Shown here: positions 56,154-64,000 of the stretch, piece after piece | How the letters are laid out: the number at the start of each line of letters is the position of its first letter | Numbering within the stretch: the first letter of the stretch is position 1 | Assembly: GCF_001571245.1 (NCBI RefSeq) | Contig: NZ_BCTK01000006.1 | Location: 930,001-994,000, forward strand | Direction: 5' to 3' | Source: Achromobacter piechaudii NBRC 102461 | Lineage (GTDB): Bacteria > Pseudomonadota > Gammaproteobacteria > Burkholderiales > Burkholderiaceae_B | DNA length: 64,000 nt | The notes under the pieces: generated by a model | Told to the model about the DNA's origin: nothing | Database searches by the model: none | The model's input: the letters and a program-made list of their open reading frames with translations, nothing else | Program-made: the position numbers and the translations under genes

Positions 56154-57040
56154 GCGTTGTCGTCGGGGCGGGGCGTTGAGGCCGGGACGTTGCGCTTGAC
56201 GCGCAACCAGATGGCGCGACGCGCGTCGCCGCGCGCCACTTCCATGCGCAGGCCGTCGAATTCGGCGACGTCGCCGCGGCGCGGGATGCGGCCGAGTTGG
56301 CCGCCCATCCAGCCGCCGACGCTGTCGTATTCGTCGTCGGGCAACTGGCAGCCGAACACTTCGTTGAAGTGCGAGATATCGGTGGCCGCCATGACGCGCC
56401 ACTGGTTTTCGCCTTCGGGGAAGATTTCGTCTTCCTCGGTTTCATCGAATTCGTCTTCGATGTCGCCGACGATCTGTTCCAGCACGTCTTCCATCGTGAC
56501 CAGCCCCGAAATGCCGCCATGCTCGTCGATGACGATGGCCTGGTGGTTACGGCTGGCGCGGAATTCGTGCAGCAGCACGTTCAGGCGCTTGGACTCGGGG
56601 ATGAACACGGCGGGCCGAACCAGCGTGCGCACTTCAATGCCGGGTTCCAGCATGCAGCGCAGCAGATCCTTGGCCAGCAGGATGCCGATGATGTTGTCGC
56701 GATCGCCCTCGTACACCGGAAACCGCGAGTGCGCGGTTTCAATGACCGAGGCCACCAGATACGGGATGGGCTGCGTGACGTCCAGCAGGTCCATGCGCGA
56801 ACGCGGAACCATGATGTCGCCAACGGTGCCTTCGGACACGGCCAGCGCGCCCTTGATCATCTTGTAGGACTCCGCATCCAGCAGGTTGCGGTCGTGGGCG
56901 GCTTCCAGAATGGCCTTGATGCCTTCACGGTCCTCGGGCTCTCGGCGCACAAGGGAAAGCAGGCGGTCTAGAAGGGATTTGGTGGCGGGTTTGGATGAGC
57001 GAGCAGAGGTCGCTTCAGGAGCAGGGTAAGGGTCAGACAT
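56150..57040 (-). CDS. corC: CorC/HlyC-family CBS-domain protein
   Basis: A 296-residue protein with two CBS domains ([16 protein letters not shown], and [41 protein letters not shown]) and the C-terminal CorC_HlyC domain ([16 protein letters not shown]). No membrane helix is present, as in E. coli CorC/YbeX. It is linked to Mg/Co efflux or ribosome homeostasis. The start at 57040 is chosen as the first Met with a CorC-like N-terminus. It lies 168 bases after ybeY, a gap with no recognised feature. Confidence 0.94.
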   Translation of the reverse strand: MSDPYPAPEATSARSSKPATKSLLDRLLSLVRREPEDREGIKAILEAAHDRNLLDAESYKMIKGALAVSEGTVGDIMVPRSRMDLLDVTQPIPYLVASVIETAHSRFPVYEGDRDNIIGILLAKDLLRCMLEPGIEVRTLVRPAVFIPESKRLNVLLHEFRASRNHQAIVIDEHGGISGLVTMEDVLEQIVGDIEDEFDETEEDEIFPEGENQWRVMAATDISHFNEVFGCQLPDDEYDSVGGWMGGQLGRIPRRGDVAEFDGLRMEVARGDARRAIWLRVKRNVPASTPRPDDNA

Positions 57041-57208
57041 CGTCCGGGAGGACAAGTTAGGGAGGGGCCAGCATAACCGAAAGTCGGCATGCTTTTGTAA
57101 CTGCACGCCCGAAAATGAGGCCAAACGACGGCATCTGCGCCTTGCGCGACGCCAATTTCGCGGGAACCTAGGGGTTGACCCGAAGGCTCCCGCGCGGCTT
57201 GCGGCAGG

Positions 57209-57691
57209 TCAGCGCCCGTCGGCCATCACGTAAGGGTCCGCAATGCCCATTTGCGCCAAGGTGGCGGTTTCCAGCGCCTCCATGCGCTTGGCGTCGCGCG
57301 CCTTGATGTGGTCGTAGCCCAGCGAATGCAGCACGCCATGGATGGTCAGGTGCGCGGCATGCTCCAGCAGCGGCTTGCGCTGTTCGCGCGCTTCGCGCAC
57401 CAGCACGGGCACGCACATCACGATATCGCCGCGCGCCACGCCGACCGGATCGACGCCGTACTCGAAGGTCAGCACGTTGGTGGCGTAATCGCGCTGCCGG
57501 AAATCGCGATTCAGGCGTCGGCCCTCGGCCGCGCCGACCAGGCGCAAGCTGAGTTCAGCCGCCGAAAAATCCACCAGGCCGTCCTCGGCCGCCGCCGCCA
57601 GCGCGCGCTCGGCCCAGCGGCGCAGGCGCCAGCGGGGCAGGCGGGCTTCTTCGACCCCGTATTGCACCGACAGGGACAGTTCAGGCTTCAT
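57209..57691 (-). CDS. ybeY: Endoribonuclease YbeY
   Basis: A 160-residue single-strand endoribonuclease needed for 16S rRNA 3'-end maturation and ribosome quality control. The zinc motif HGVLHSLGYDH (H3 pattern) is intact and preceded by TNVLTFEYG. The start ATG lies inside the 3' end of the phoH gene (11-base overlap), so the two are translationally coupled. Confidence 0.96.
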   Translation of the reverse strand: MKPELSLSVQYGVEEARLPRWRLRRWAERALAAAAEDGLVDFSAAELSLRLVGAAEGRRLNRDFRQRDYATNVLTFEYGVDPVGVARGDIVMCVPVLVREAREQRKPLLEHAAHLTIHGVLHSLGYDHIKARDAKRMEALETATLAQMGIADPYVMADGR

Positions 57692-58703
57692 TTTCAGAGG
57701 CGCGGTCATAGGCGTCGACGATGCGGGCGACCAGCGGGTGGCGCACGACATCGCGGCTGGTGAAGCGGGTGGTGGCGATGCCCTGAACGTCTTCCAGCAC
57801 CTTGACCGCATGGGCCAGGCCGCTGTCCTGGCCGCGCGGCAGGTCCACCTGCGAGGGATCGCCGGTGATGACCGCCTTGCTGCCAAAGCCGATCCGCGTC
57901 AGGAACATCTTCATCTGTTCAGGCGTGGTGTTCTGCGCTTCATCCAGGATGACGAACGCGTGGTTCAGCGTGCGGCCGCGCATATAGGCCAGCGGCGCGA
58001 TTTCGATCGTCTGCTTTTCGAACAGGCGCTGCACCTTCTCGAACCCCATCAGGTCGTACAGCGCGTCGTACAGCGGGCGCAGATACGGGTCCACCTTCTG
58101 GGCCAGATCGCCCGGCAGGAAGCCCAGGCGCTCGCCGGCTTCGACGGCCGGGCGGGTCAGCACCAGCCGCTGCACCGTGTCGCGTTCCATGGCGTCGATG
58201 GCGCAGGCCACGGCCAGCCAGGTCTTGCCGGTGCCGGCGGGGCCGACCCCGAACGTGATGTCGTGCTTGAGGATGTTGTTCAGGTAGTCGCGCTGGCGCG
58301 GCGTGCGCGGGCGCAGGTCGCTGCGCTTGGTGCGCAGCGCGATGCCGTCGCTTTCGTCGTCCAGGGCGGGCAGCGGGTCGGCTTCCCGCGCCTGGGCTTC
58401 CTGGTTGTCTTCCTGGCGTCCGACGCCGATTTCGACCAGCCCCAGCTGGATGTCATCGACCGACAGCGAACGGTGCACGGCCTGCTCGTGAAAGCGCCGC
58501 AATACGCGGCCAGCCAGTTCGGCCTGTTCGCCCTCGATGGTGACGCGGCTGCCGCGTCGCGAGAGCTTCACGCCCATGCCATCGGCAAGCTGACGCAGGT
58601 TTTCGTCCAGCGGGCCGCACAGATTGGCCAGGTGGGTGTTGTCGCCATCCAGATTGACGACGGCGGGCATGCTGCGGCGGGCGCGGGAACGGGGAGTGGT
58701 CAT
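57681..58703 (-). CDS. ybeZ: PhoH-family ATPase (YbeZ)
   Basis: A 340-residue P-loop ATPase. Walker A is [15 protein letters not shown] and Walker [21 protein letters not shown], with [13 protein letters not shown] after it. The N-terminal 90 residues are KH-like ([21 protein letters not shown]). It partners YbeY in ribosome maturation. The start overlaps the miaB stop by 4 bases. Confidence 0.95.
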   Translation of the reverse strand: MTTPRSRARRSMPAVVNLDGDNTHLANLCGPLDENLRQLADGMGVKLSRRGSRVTIEGEQAELAGRVLRRFHEQAVHRSLSVDDIQLGLVEIGVGRQEDNQEAQAREADPLPALDDESDGIALRTKRSDLRPRTPRQRDYLNNILKHDITFGVGPAGTGKTWLAVACAIDAMERDTVQRLVLTRPAVEAGERLGFLPGDLAQKVDPYLRPLYDALYDLMGFEKVQRLFEKQTIEIAPLAYMRGRTLNHAFVILDEAQNTTPEQMKMFLTRIGFGSKAVITGDPSQVDLPRGQDSGLAHAVKVLEDVQGIATTRFTSRDVVRHPLVARIVDAYDRASENEA

Positions 58704-60154
58704 TCGGCCTCTTGAGGAACGCGGTCCACATCAGCCACCCGGGCGCGCAACGAATTGGTGTGCGCTTCGGTGATGATGACGTCGACCATTTGTCCGATGA
58801 GCCGCGCGGGGGCGGCGAAGTTCACGATGCGGTTGTTCTCGGTGCGGCCCATCAGTTCGTTGGGATCGCGGCGCGAGGGGCCTTCCACCAGCAGGCGCTG
58901 GCGGGTGCCGACCATATTGCGGGCGATGGTGGCCGCCTGCTCGTTGATCAGCGCTTGCAGGCGTTGCAGGCGGCGCAGCTTCACGTCCTGCGGCGTGTCG
59001 TCCGTCAGGTCGGCGGCGGGCGTGCCCGGCCGGCGCGAATACACGAACGAGAACGAGGTGTCGAAACCGACGTCCTCGATCAGCTTCATGGTCTTTTCGA
59101 AGTCTTCTTCCGTTTCGCCGGGAAAGCCCACGATGAAGTCGGAAGACAGCGTCAGGTCGGGGCGGGCCGCGCGCAGGCGGCGCACGACGGACTTGAATTC
59201 AAGCGTGGTGTAGCCGCGCTTCATGCCGGCCAGCACGCGGTCGCTGCCGGCCTGCACCGGCAAGTGCAGGAACGACACCAGCTTGGGCAGGCGCGCGTAG
59301 GCGTCCACCATGCGCTGGGTCATCTCCTTGGGGTGCGAGGTCGTGTAGCGGATGCGTTCGATGCCGGGGATTTCATGCACGTATTCCAGCAGCATGGCGA
59401 AGTCGGCGATCTCATCCGTGCCTTCCATCTTGCCCCGGTACGCGTTCACGTTCTGGCCCAGCAGCGTCACTTCCTTGACGCCCTGGTCGGCCAGGTCGGC
59501 CACTTCGACCAGCACGTCCTCGAAGGGACGCGAGACTTCCTCGCCGCGCGTGTACGGCACGACGCAGAAACTACAGTACTTGCTACAGCCTTCCATGATG
59601 GACACGAACGCCGTCGCGCCTTCGACGCGCGGGGGCGGCATGTTGTCGAACTTTTCGATTTCCGGAAAGCTGATGTCCACCTGCGAGCGGCCTTCGGCGC
59701 GGCGGCGCGCGATCAGGTCGGGCAGGCGATGCAGCGTCTGCGGGCCGAACACCACGTCCACATACGGCGCGCGCTTGACGATGGCCGCGCCTTCCTGGCT
59801 GGCCACGCAGCCGCCCACGCCGATCACCAGATTGGGATTGGTCTTTTTCAGGTGCTGCACGCGGCCCAGGTCCGAGAACACTTTTTCCTGCGCCTTTTCA
59901 CGCACGGAACAGGTGTTGAACAGGATGACGTCGGCCTCTTCGGGGTTGTCGGTCAGTTCCAGGCCCTGATCGCCACGCAGCACGTCGGCCATCTTGTCCG
60001 AGTCGTACTCGTTCATCTGGCAGCCGAAGGTGCGGATGTACAGCTTGCGGGGGGAATCGGAGCCTGCCTGGGGGGCGGAAATATCCAGGGCGGGGGCGGC
60101 GGCGGATTCGCCGTCGCGCGGCGCGTTACCGCGCTTGAGGGAGGTAGCTTGCAT
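58700..60154 (-). CDS. miaB: tRNA-2-methylthio-N6-dimethylallyladenosine synthase
   Basis: Radical-SAM methylthiotransferase modifying A37 of tRNAs that read UNN codons. 484 residues from the ATG at 60154; an in-frame ATG at 60226 would add 24 residues and cannot be excluded, as neither has a strong ribosome site. The N-terminal UPF0004 domain has [30 protein letters not shown] and [11 protein letters not shown]; the radical cluster is [17 protein letters not shown]; a TRAM domain ends the protein. First gene of the operon. Confidence 0.95.
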   Translation of the reverse strand: MQATSLKRGNAPRDGESAAAPALDISAPQAGSDSPRKLYIRTFGCQMNEYDSDKMADVLRGDQGLELTDNPEEADVILFNTCSVREKAQEKVFSDLGRVQHLKKTNPNLVIGVGGCVASQEGAAIVKRAPYVDVVFGPQTLHRLPDLIARRRAEGRSQVDISFPEIEKFDNMPPPRVEGATAFVSIMEGCSKYCSFCVVPYTRGEEVSRPFEDVLVEVADLADQGVKEVTLLGQNVNAYRGKMEGTDEIADFAMLLEYVHEIPGIERIRYTTSHPKEMTQRMVDAYARLPKLVSFLHLPVQAGSDRVLAGMKRGYTTLEFKSVVRRLRAARPDLTLSSDFIVGFPGETEEDFEKTMKLIEDVGFDTSFSFVYSRRPGTPAADLTDDTPQDVKLRRLQRLQALINEQAATIARNMVGTRQRLLVEGPSRRDPNELMGRTENNRIVNFAAPARLIGQMVDVIITEAHTNSLRARVADVDRVPQEAE

Positions 60155-60327
60155 GTCGGTCGCCGTGACGGGTGTAGATCCCGGGGGCTGAAAGGGATGG
60201 AAAACGCGCAATTTTAACCCTTGCATCGAAATTGTTTCTTTGCCGGGTGGGCGGGTCGCCGTTACGATAGCGAGCCGGCTCGTTTGCAGGCGGCAATAAT
60301 ATTTCTCATTTTCTTTGAGCGGTATCG

Positions 60328-61095
60328 ATGAATCCGAATCCCCTGACGCCCGAGGCCGCTGTTTCCGCGGCCCCTGCCGCGCCCGGCCTGCCTGCGCAGA
60401 ACCAGTTTCGCAACCCATTTTCGTGGACGACCTGGCTGATGTTGGCCGTGGCCCTGGCGTTGCTGGCAGGCGCCAGTGCGCGCTGGGTCGACCTGCCGCT
60501 GGCCATCTGGATCAAGCAGTCCGTGTCCGACGGCGTGAACGAATCCTTTGAATGGGTCGGAGAAATGGGCGAGACCGGCCCGTACATCGGCGTCGCGCTG
60601 GCGTTTTACGTGGTGGGCCTGATTGGTCTTGCGCGCGGCTGGCGCAACCCGCTGCGCATGAGCTACGCCAGCATGGCGCGCGGCAGCCTGCTGATGCTGT
60701 CGACCATGGCGGTGGGCGGGCTGATCGTGCTGCTGCTCAAGCGATCGGTGGCGCGCGCGCGTCCCGAGCTGTATTTCGAGAAGGGCATCTACGGGCTGGG
60801 CGAATCTTTCTCGCGCGTGCAGCAGTTCAATTCCTTTCCATCCAGCCACACCTACGCCGCGTTTGCGGTGGCGGTGGTCCTGAGCATCCTGGCCCCGCGC
60901 TGGCGCGTGGCTTTCCTGCTGCTGGCGGCACTGGTCGCCATGAGCCGGCTGGTCAACCTGGATCACTACCTGTCCGACGTGATGACGGCGGCCGGCATCG
61001 CCGTGCTGGTCGGCCATGTGCTGGCCCCGCGCGTGCTGGGCAGCCAGTACCAATGGCCGCTGCGCGCGCCGTGGCGCTGGTGGAAGAAAACGTGA
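60328..61095 (+). CDS. PAP2-family membrane phosphatase
   Basis: A 255-residue integral membrane protein with about six helices. All three acid-phosphatase motifs are present: [14 protein letters not shown] (KxxxxxxRP), [11 protein letters not shown] (PSxH, with Ser for the usual Gly) and [14 protein letters not shown] (SRxxxxxHxxxD). Such enzymes dephosphorylate phosphatidate, undecaprenyl diphosphate or lipid A. Which one applies here is not shown by context. Monocistronic, ended by a strong bidirectional terminator. Confidence 0.9.
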   Translation: MNPNPLTPEAAVSAAPAAPGLPAQNQFRNPFSWTTWLMLAVALALLAGASARWVDLPLAIWIKQSVSDGVNESFEWVGEMGETGPYIGVALAFYVVGLIGLARGWRNPLRMSYASMARGSLLMLSTMAVGGLIVLLLKRSVARARPELYFEKGIYGLGESFSRVQQFNSFPSSHTYAAFAVAVVLSILAPRWRVAFLLLAALVAMSRLVNLDHYLSDVMTAAGIAVLVGHVLAPRVLGSQYQWPLRAPWRWWKKT

Positions 61096-61110
61096 ACGTT
61101 CCTGCCAGAT

Positions 61111-61147
61111 AAAAAAAGGGCCGCGATGATAATCGCGGCCCTTTTTG
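61111..61147. terminator. Bidirectional rho-independent terminator
   Basis: A 10-bp stem (GGGCCGCGAT / ATCGCGGCCC) with a GATA loop is flanked by A7 on the left and T5 on the right. It therefore serves both the PAP2 gene (plus) and the convergent alanyl-tRNA editing gene (minus), whose stop codons lie on either side. Confidence 0.92.
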
Positions 61148-61161
61148 TTTGTTCACCGCCG

Positions 61162-61881
61162 TCAGGCGAAGTTGACCACCACGCGGCGGTTGGTGCGGCT
61201 TTTCTTTTCGATCTTCGCGATTGCGACGGCGCCGATTTCGCTGGTGTTGCGCACATGGGTGCCGCCACAGGGCTGGCGGTCCACGCCGGGCACGTCAACG
61301 ATGCGGATTTTGGCGGTGCCCGTCGGCGGGGCCGCGCCCACGGTGCGCACCAGATCGGGCTGGGCGGCCAGTTCTTCGGGCGTGATGCCGGTCACCGTGA
61401 CGTCCAGGCCGCGATTGATCAGCGCGTTCAGGCGCTCGGTCAGCTCGCCCTTTTCCAAGGTGGATTCGGGCAGGTCGAAATCGATGCGGGCCGAGTCGGG
61501 CGAGATGCTGCAACCGGTGACGGGTGCGGGCACCAGCGCGCCCAACAGGTGCAGGCAGGTGTGCAGGCGCATCAGACGATGCCGGCGCGGCCAGTCGATG
61601 GCGACGGTGACACGGTCGCCCACGGCCGGGGACGCCTCGCCTTCGGCCAGGGCGAGCACATGCAGGATGCGTTGGCGGTCATCCGCGTAGACCGTATCCG
61701 CCAGCGCCACCACGCGTCCGTCGGGTAGGGTGAGCGTGCCGCTGTCGCCGGCCTGGCCACCGCTGCGCGCATAGCAGATGGTCTCGTCCAGCTCGATGCC
61801 TTCAGGGGTGACGGCAATGACAGTGGCCTGGCATTGGTCCAGATAGGGTTCGTCGTCGAAACGTTTGCGGGTGGCGGTCAT
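61162..61881 (-). CDS. Alanyl-tRNA editing protein (AlaX-like)
   Basis: A 239-residue free-standing editing protein that hydrolyses mischarged Ser- or Gly-tRNA(Ala). It matches the AlaRS beta-barrel plus editing domain: VTPEGIELDETICYARSGGQAGDSGTL at the N-terminus, then the zinc motifs RLHTCLHLLGAL (HxxxH) and VDRQPCGGTHVRNTSEIG (CxxxH). There is no coiled-coil C-terminus, so it is the shorter AlaX type. The stop is near the shared terminator. The VOC gene follows upstream on the same strand. Confidence 0.92.
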   Translation of the reverse strand: MTATRKRFDDEPYLDQCQATVIAVTPEGIELDETICYARSGGQAGDSGTLTLPDGRVVALADTVYADDRQRILHVLALAEGEASPAVGDRVTVAIDWPRRHRLMRLHTCLHLLGALVPAPVTGCSISPDSARIDFDLPESTLEKGELTERLNALINRGLDVTVTGITPEELAAQPDLVRTVGAAPPTGTAKIRIVDVPGVDRQPCGGTHVRNTSEIGAVAIAKIEKKSRTNRRVVVNFA

Positions 61882-61918
61882 GCGGGGTCTCCGGTTTGTA
61901 TTGGGGGGCGGGCGCGGT

Positions 61919-62596
61919 TCACGCCAGGGTCTTGGGCCCTTGCGGCGTGTCGATCAACGCGGTCAGGCGCGGCTGCCCGTCGGTCTGTTCCAGGTCGATA
62001 AGGGTGTCGGCGCCCATCCAGGTCAGTCCCTGCCGCAGCAGGCCCGCCTGCGGATGGCTGCCCGTCAGGCGCACGAGTTTCAAGGGTTGGCGCGGCAGGC
62101 TGATGCCGGGGTAGGCGTCCACGTCCCATTGGATCAGCGTGGGCAGCAGGCCGTCGCCCGCCGCGTGGCCGGCTTCGCGCCAGACGGGCAGGCTGCCGTC
62201 GTCCGGCACCGTAAGGCGCCAGCGCAGGTCGCCGCGCGTCATGGGAATGACGGGCGCGATGCGCTCGGGATGTTCGGCCTGCATGCGGCTTAAGTCCAGC
62301 GGCGATTCGACCCGCGCGGCCCAGTGAGCCAGGAAGGGCCCTTGTTCCAGCCGCGCGCGCATGGCGCCCTGGTCCAGGCCGAACCACCGGGGCCGCTCGG
62401 GCGAGGGCGCCTCGGGATCGATGGCGATGACCTCAAGGTAGACGCCGTCCGCCATGCCCAGCACCCGGTTGTGAGTGCCCATGCGCGGGTGCGCGCCGCC
62501 GCCCGAAGGCGCCACACCCAGGACCTGGGCGACGTATTCCGTACCGCTGGCAAGATCCGCCGCGGCGATGACGAGATGATCGATGGTGAGTTTCAT
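61919..62596 (-). CDS. Glyoxalase-like (VOC superfamily) protein
   Basis: A 225-residue member of the Glyoxalase_3-like family (PF13468-type). The N-terminal beta-alpha unit IDHLVIAAADLASGTEYVAQVLG and the glycine-rich LGVAPSGGGAHPRMGTHNRVLGM with DGVYLEVIAIDPEAP are typical. No catalytic role is established for the family. It precedes the AlaX gene on the same strand by 37 bases, and the two are probably co-transcribed. Confidence 0.84.
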   Translation of the reverse strand: MKLTIDHLVIAAADLASGTEYVAQVLGVAPSGGGAHPRMGTHNRVLGMADGVYLEVIAIDPEAPSPERPRWFGLDQGAMRARLEQGPFLAHWAARVESPLDLSRMQAEHPERIAPVIPMTRGDLRWRLTVPDDGSLPVWREAGHAAGDGLLPTLIQWDVDAYPGISLPRQPLKLVRLTGSHPQAGLLRQGLTWMGADTLIDLEQTDGQPRLTALIDTPQGPKTLA

Positions 62597-62721
62597 GGTG
62601 GTCTATGGTAGCGAATGCGGGAAGATTCGTACCCGTACACCAGAAGGCGGGAGGGACAGTACAGTGCGGACCCCGCCCCGTTGCGAGCGGACGGGCCGAT
62701 CCCGCATGCCGCCATAAATAA

Positions 62722-62749
62722 AAAACCCGTCGCGCGGGCGACGGGTTTT
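62722..62749 (-). terminator. Rho-independent terminator for secF
   Basis: A 12-bp perfect stem (AAAACCCGTCGC / GCGACGGGTTTT) with a 4-base loop is followed on the minus strand by TTATTTA. It lies 26 bases past the secF stop and ends the secDF transcript. Confidence 0.9.
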
Positions 62750-62774
62750 CAGGGCCGGGTGGGCTCTGCGCGGA

Positions 62775-63710
62775 TCAGGCGACTTCGCCTTCCTCGCCTT
62801 CCTTCTTGACCGGCTTGATCAGGTCTTCGCGCTTGACGCCCATCCACATGGCCAGCGCGGCGGCGACGAACACCGACGAGTAGATGCCGAACCAGATGCC
62901 GATGGTCAGGGCCATGGCGAAGTAGTGCAGGCTGGGGCCGCCGAAGAACAGCATGGCCAGCACCATCATCTGCGTCGAACCGTGGGTGATGATGGTCCGC
63001 GAAATGGTCTGGGTGATGGCGCTGTTGATGACCTCTGTGACGTCCGCCTTGCGGTACTTGCGGAAGTTTTCGCGGATCCGATCCATGATGACCACGGATT
63101 CGTTCACGGAGTAACCCAGCACGGCCAGCACGCCCGCCAGCACCGCCAGCGAGAATTCCCACTGGAAGAAGGCGAAGAAGCCCAGGATGATCACCACGTC
63201 GTGCAAGTTGGCGATCACGCCGGCGACGGCGAACTTCCATTCAAAGCGGAAGCCCAGGTACACCATGATGCCGATGACCACCACCAAGAGGGCCATCAAG
63301 CCGTTGTGCAGCAGCTCCTGGCCGATCTGGGGGCCGACGAATTCGACGCGGCGCAATTCAACGCTGGAGTCGGCTGTTTTCAGCGCGGCCAGCACGCTTT
63401 CGCTTTGGGTGGCCGACGTTTGGCCTTCCTGCAGCGGCAGGCGGATCATGACGTCGCGCGAGGTGCCGAAGTTCTGCACCTGGAAATCGCTGTAGCCCAG
63501 CTTGGACACCACGCCACGCACGTTTTCAAGCTGCGCCGTCTGGGCGTAGTTGACTTCCATGACCGTGCCGCCGGTGAACTCGATCGACAGGTGAAAGCCA
63601 CGCGTGATGATGAAGAAGACCGCCAGCGCGAAGGTGACGAGACTGATGATGTTCAGCACCAACGCATGGCGCATGAACGGGATGGTGCGGTGAATACGGA
63701 AAAATTCCAT
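62775..63710 (-). CDS. secF: Protein translocase subunit SecF
   Basis: A 311-residue inner-membrane protein that, with SecD, uses the proton gradient to pull exported proteins out of the SecYEG channel. Landmarks: SIEFTGGTVMEV near residue 45 in the periplasmic domain, VIGIMVYLGFRFEWKFAVAGVIANLHDVVIILGFF in the membrane core with the conserved Asp, and LGYSVNESVVIMDRIREN. Six membrane helices. It follows secD by 55 bases and ends at an intrinsic terminator. Confidence 0.97.
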   Translation of the reverse strand: MEFFRIHRTIPFMRHALVLNIISLVTFALAVFFIITRGFHLSIEFTGGTVMEVNYAQTAQLENVRGVVSKLGYSDFQVQNFGTSRDVMIRLPLQEGQTSATQSESVLAALKTADSSVELRRVEFVGPQIGQELLHNGLMALLVVVIGIMVYLGFRFEWKFAVAGVIANLHDVVIILGFFAFFQWEFSLAVLAGVLAVLGYSVNESVVIMDRIRENFRKYRKADVTEVINSAITQTISRTIITHGSTQMMVLAMLFFGGPSLHYFAMALTIGIWFGIYSSVFVAAALAMWMGVKREDLIKPVKKEGEEGEVA

Positions 63711-63765
63711 TTTTCGCCTTCGGTTCTTTTCTATGGCGGACGGCTGCGGGCCGTCCGCTTTATTG

Positions 63766-64000
63766 TCAGTTTGCCTTCGGCTTCCAGATTTCGCCGATGG
63801 AGATCGTGGTCAGCTTTTTCTTGCGGCCGTAGTACAGGTTGGCCAGGGCGCGCACGCCGACGACCGACGAGAACATCGAGGTCAGGATGCCCAGGCAGTG
63901 CACCACCGCGAAGCCCCGGATCGGACCCGAGCCGAAGGCCAGCAGTGCCAGGCCGACGATGAGCGTCGTGAGGTTCGAGTCAAGAATCGTGCCCCAGGCG
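63766..64000 (-). CDS. secD: Protein translocase subunit SecD, C-terminal part (5' end outside window)
   Basis: The minus-strand frame is open from the window edge to a TGA at 63766-63768. The 77 complete codons encode a SecD C-terminus: AWGTILDSNLTTLIVGLALLA, then FGSGPIRGFAVVHCLGILTSMFSS and LYYGRKKKLTTISIGEIWKP. The DSNLTT segment and the GSGPIRGFA loop are conserved in SecD membrane helices 4-6. It is the upstream partner of secF. Confidence 0.93.
   Translation of the reverse strand, partial: AWGTILDSNLTTLIVGLALLAFGSGPIRGFAVVHCLGILTSMFSSVVGVRALANLYYGRKKKLTTISIGEIWKPKAN

Noticed and set aside
58712-60217. A 501-codon plus-strand frame opposite miaB
   Set aside because: Antisense artefact of third-position GC bias; miaB on the minus strand has all radical-SAM and UPF0004 motifs.

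Overview
The window is GC-rich, densely coded chromosomal DNA from a betaproteobacterium of the Burkholderiales, most like Achromobacter or Bordetella (Alcaligenaceae). The taxonomic cues are a Bug-type solute receptor, azurin, many LysR regulators, an fdsGBACD NAD-dependent formate dehydrogenase, and the core order miaB-phoH-ybeY-corC-lnt. No insertion sequence, prophage, plasmid function, rRNA or CRISPR array is visible. Most of the window is core or stable accessory metabolism.

Layout. 1-5.6 kb: end of allophanate hydrolase, urea carboxylase and a GntR regulator. 5.7-7.4 kb: an ECF sigma / anti-sigma / secreted repeat protein operon with a recognisable ECF-type promoter. 7.5-11.1 kb: GNAT, LysR, a PrpF-fold isomerase and an orphan Bug receptor. 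11.1-14.0 kb: a translationally coupled DUF1800-DUF1501 pair. 14.1-16.9 kb: an atypical SDR, azurin and a PQQ-type sugar dehydrogenase lipoprotein. 17-19.9 kb: PepSY proteins and an OmpR-type two-component system. 20-22.9 kb: two universal stress proteins, glutamate racemase and a LysR gene. 23-25 kb: split chromate transporter and a DUF1345 membrane protein. 25.1-28 kb: a methyltransferase and an oxalate/formate-type MFS carrier.

The most coherent functional block is 26.4-40.2 kb. It contains fdsGBA-fdhD-fdsD plus an OFA transporter, a divergent regulator with a ModE-like helix-turn-helix and a periplasmic-binding-protein-like domain, and molybdenum cofactor genes (moaA-mobA, and moaC-moaD-moaE-moaB-moeA on the other strand). 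An 18-bp perfect palindrome lies exactly midway between the regulator and fdsG start codons. Together these genes could make the cofactor, install sulfur on it, build the enzyme, bring in its substrate and control expression.

40.3-50 kb: a giant AsmA/DUF748 envelope protein with a 16-residue repeat tract, dienelactone hydrolase, a small exported protein, peroxiredoxin, an MFS carrier with an Ala/Asp repeat tail, an EamA transporter and biotin synthase. 50.3-51.8 kb: a PAS-LuxR regulator. 52.1-52.9 kb: a tRNA Ala-Glu-Asp trio present twice in tandem, each copy with its own terminator. 53.3-64 kb: aldo/keto reductase, lnt-corC-ybeY-phoH-miaB, a PAP2 phosphatase, an alanyl-tRNA editing protein, a glyoxalase-like protein, secF and the 3' end of secD.

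Nothing here is clearly a new defence or mobile system. The best candidates for new biology are regulatory: the formate dehydrogenase regulator with its palindrome, the paired ATATGA-N12-TCATAT repeats beside the chromate genes, and the ECF promoter. All functional calls rest on motif reading alone; no database search was run.
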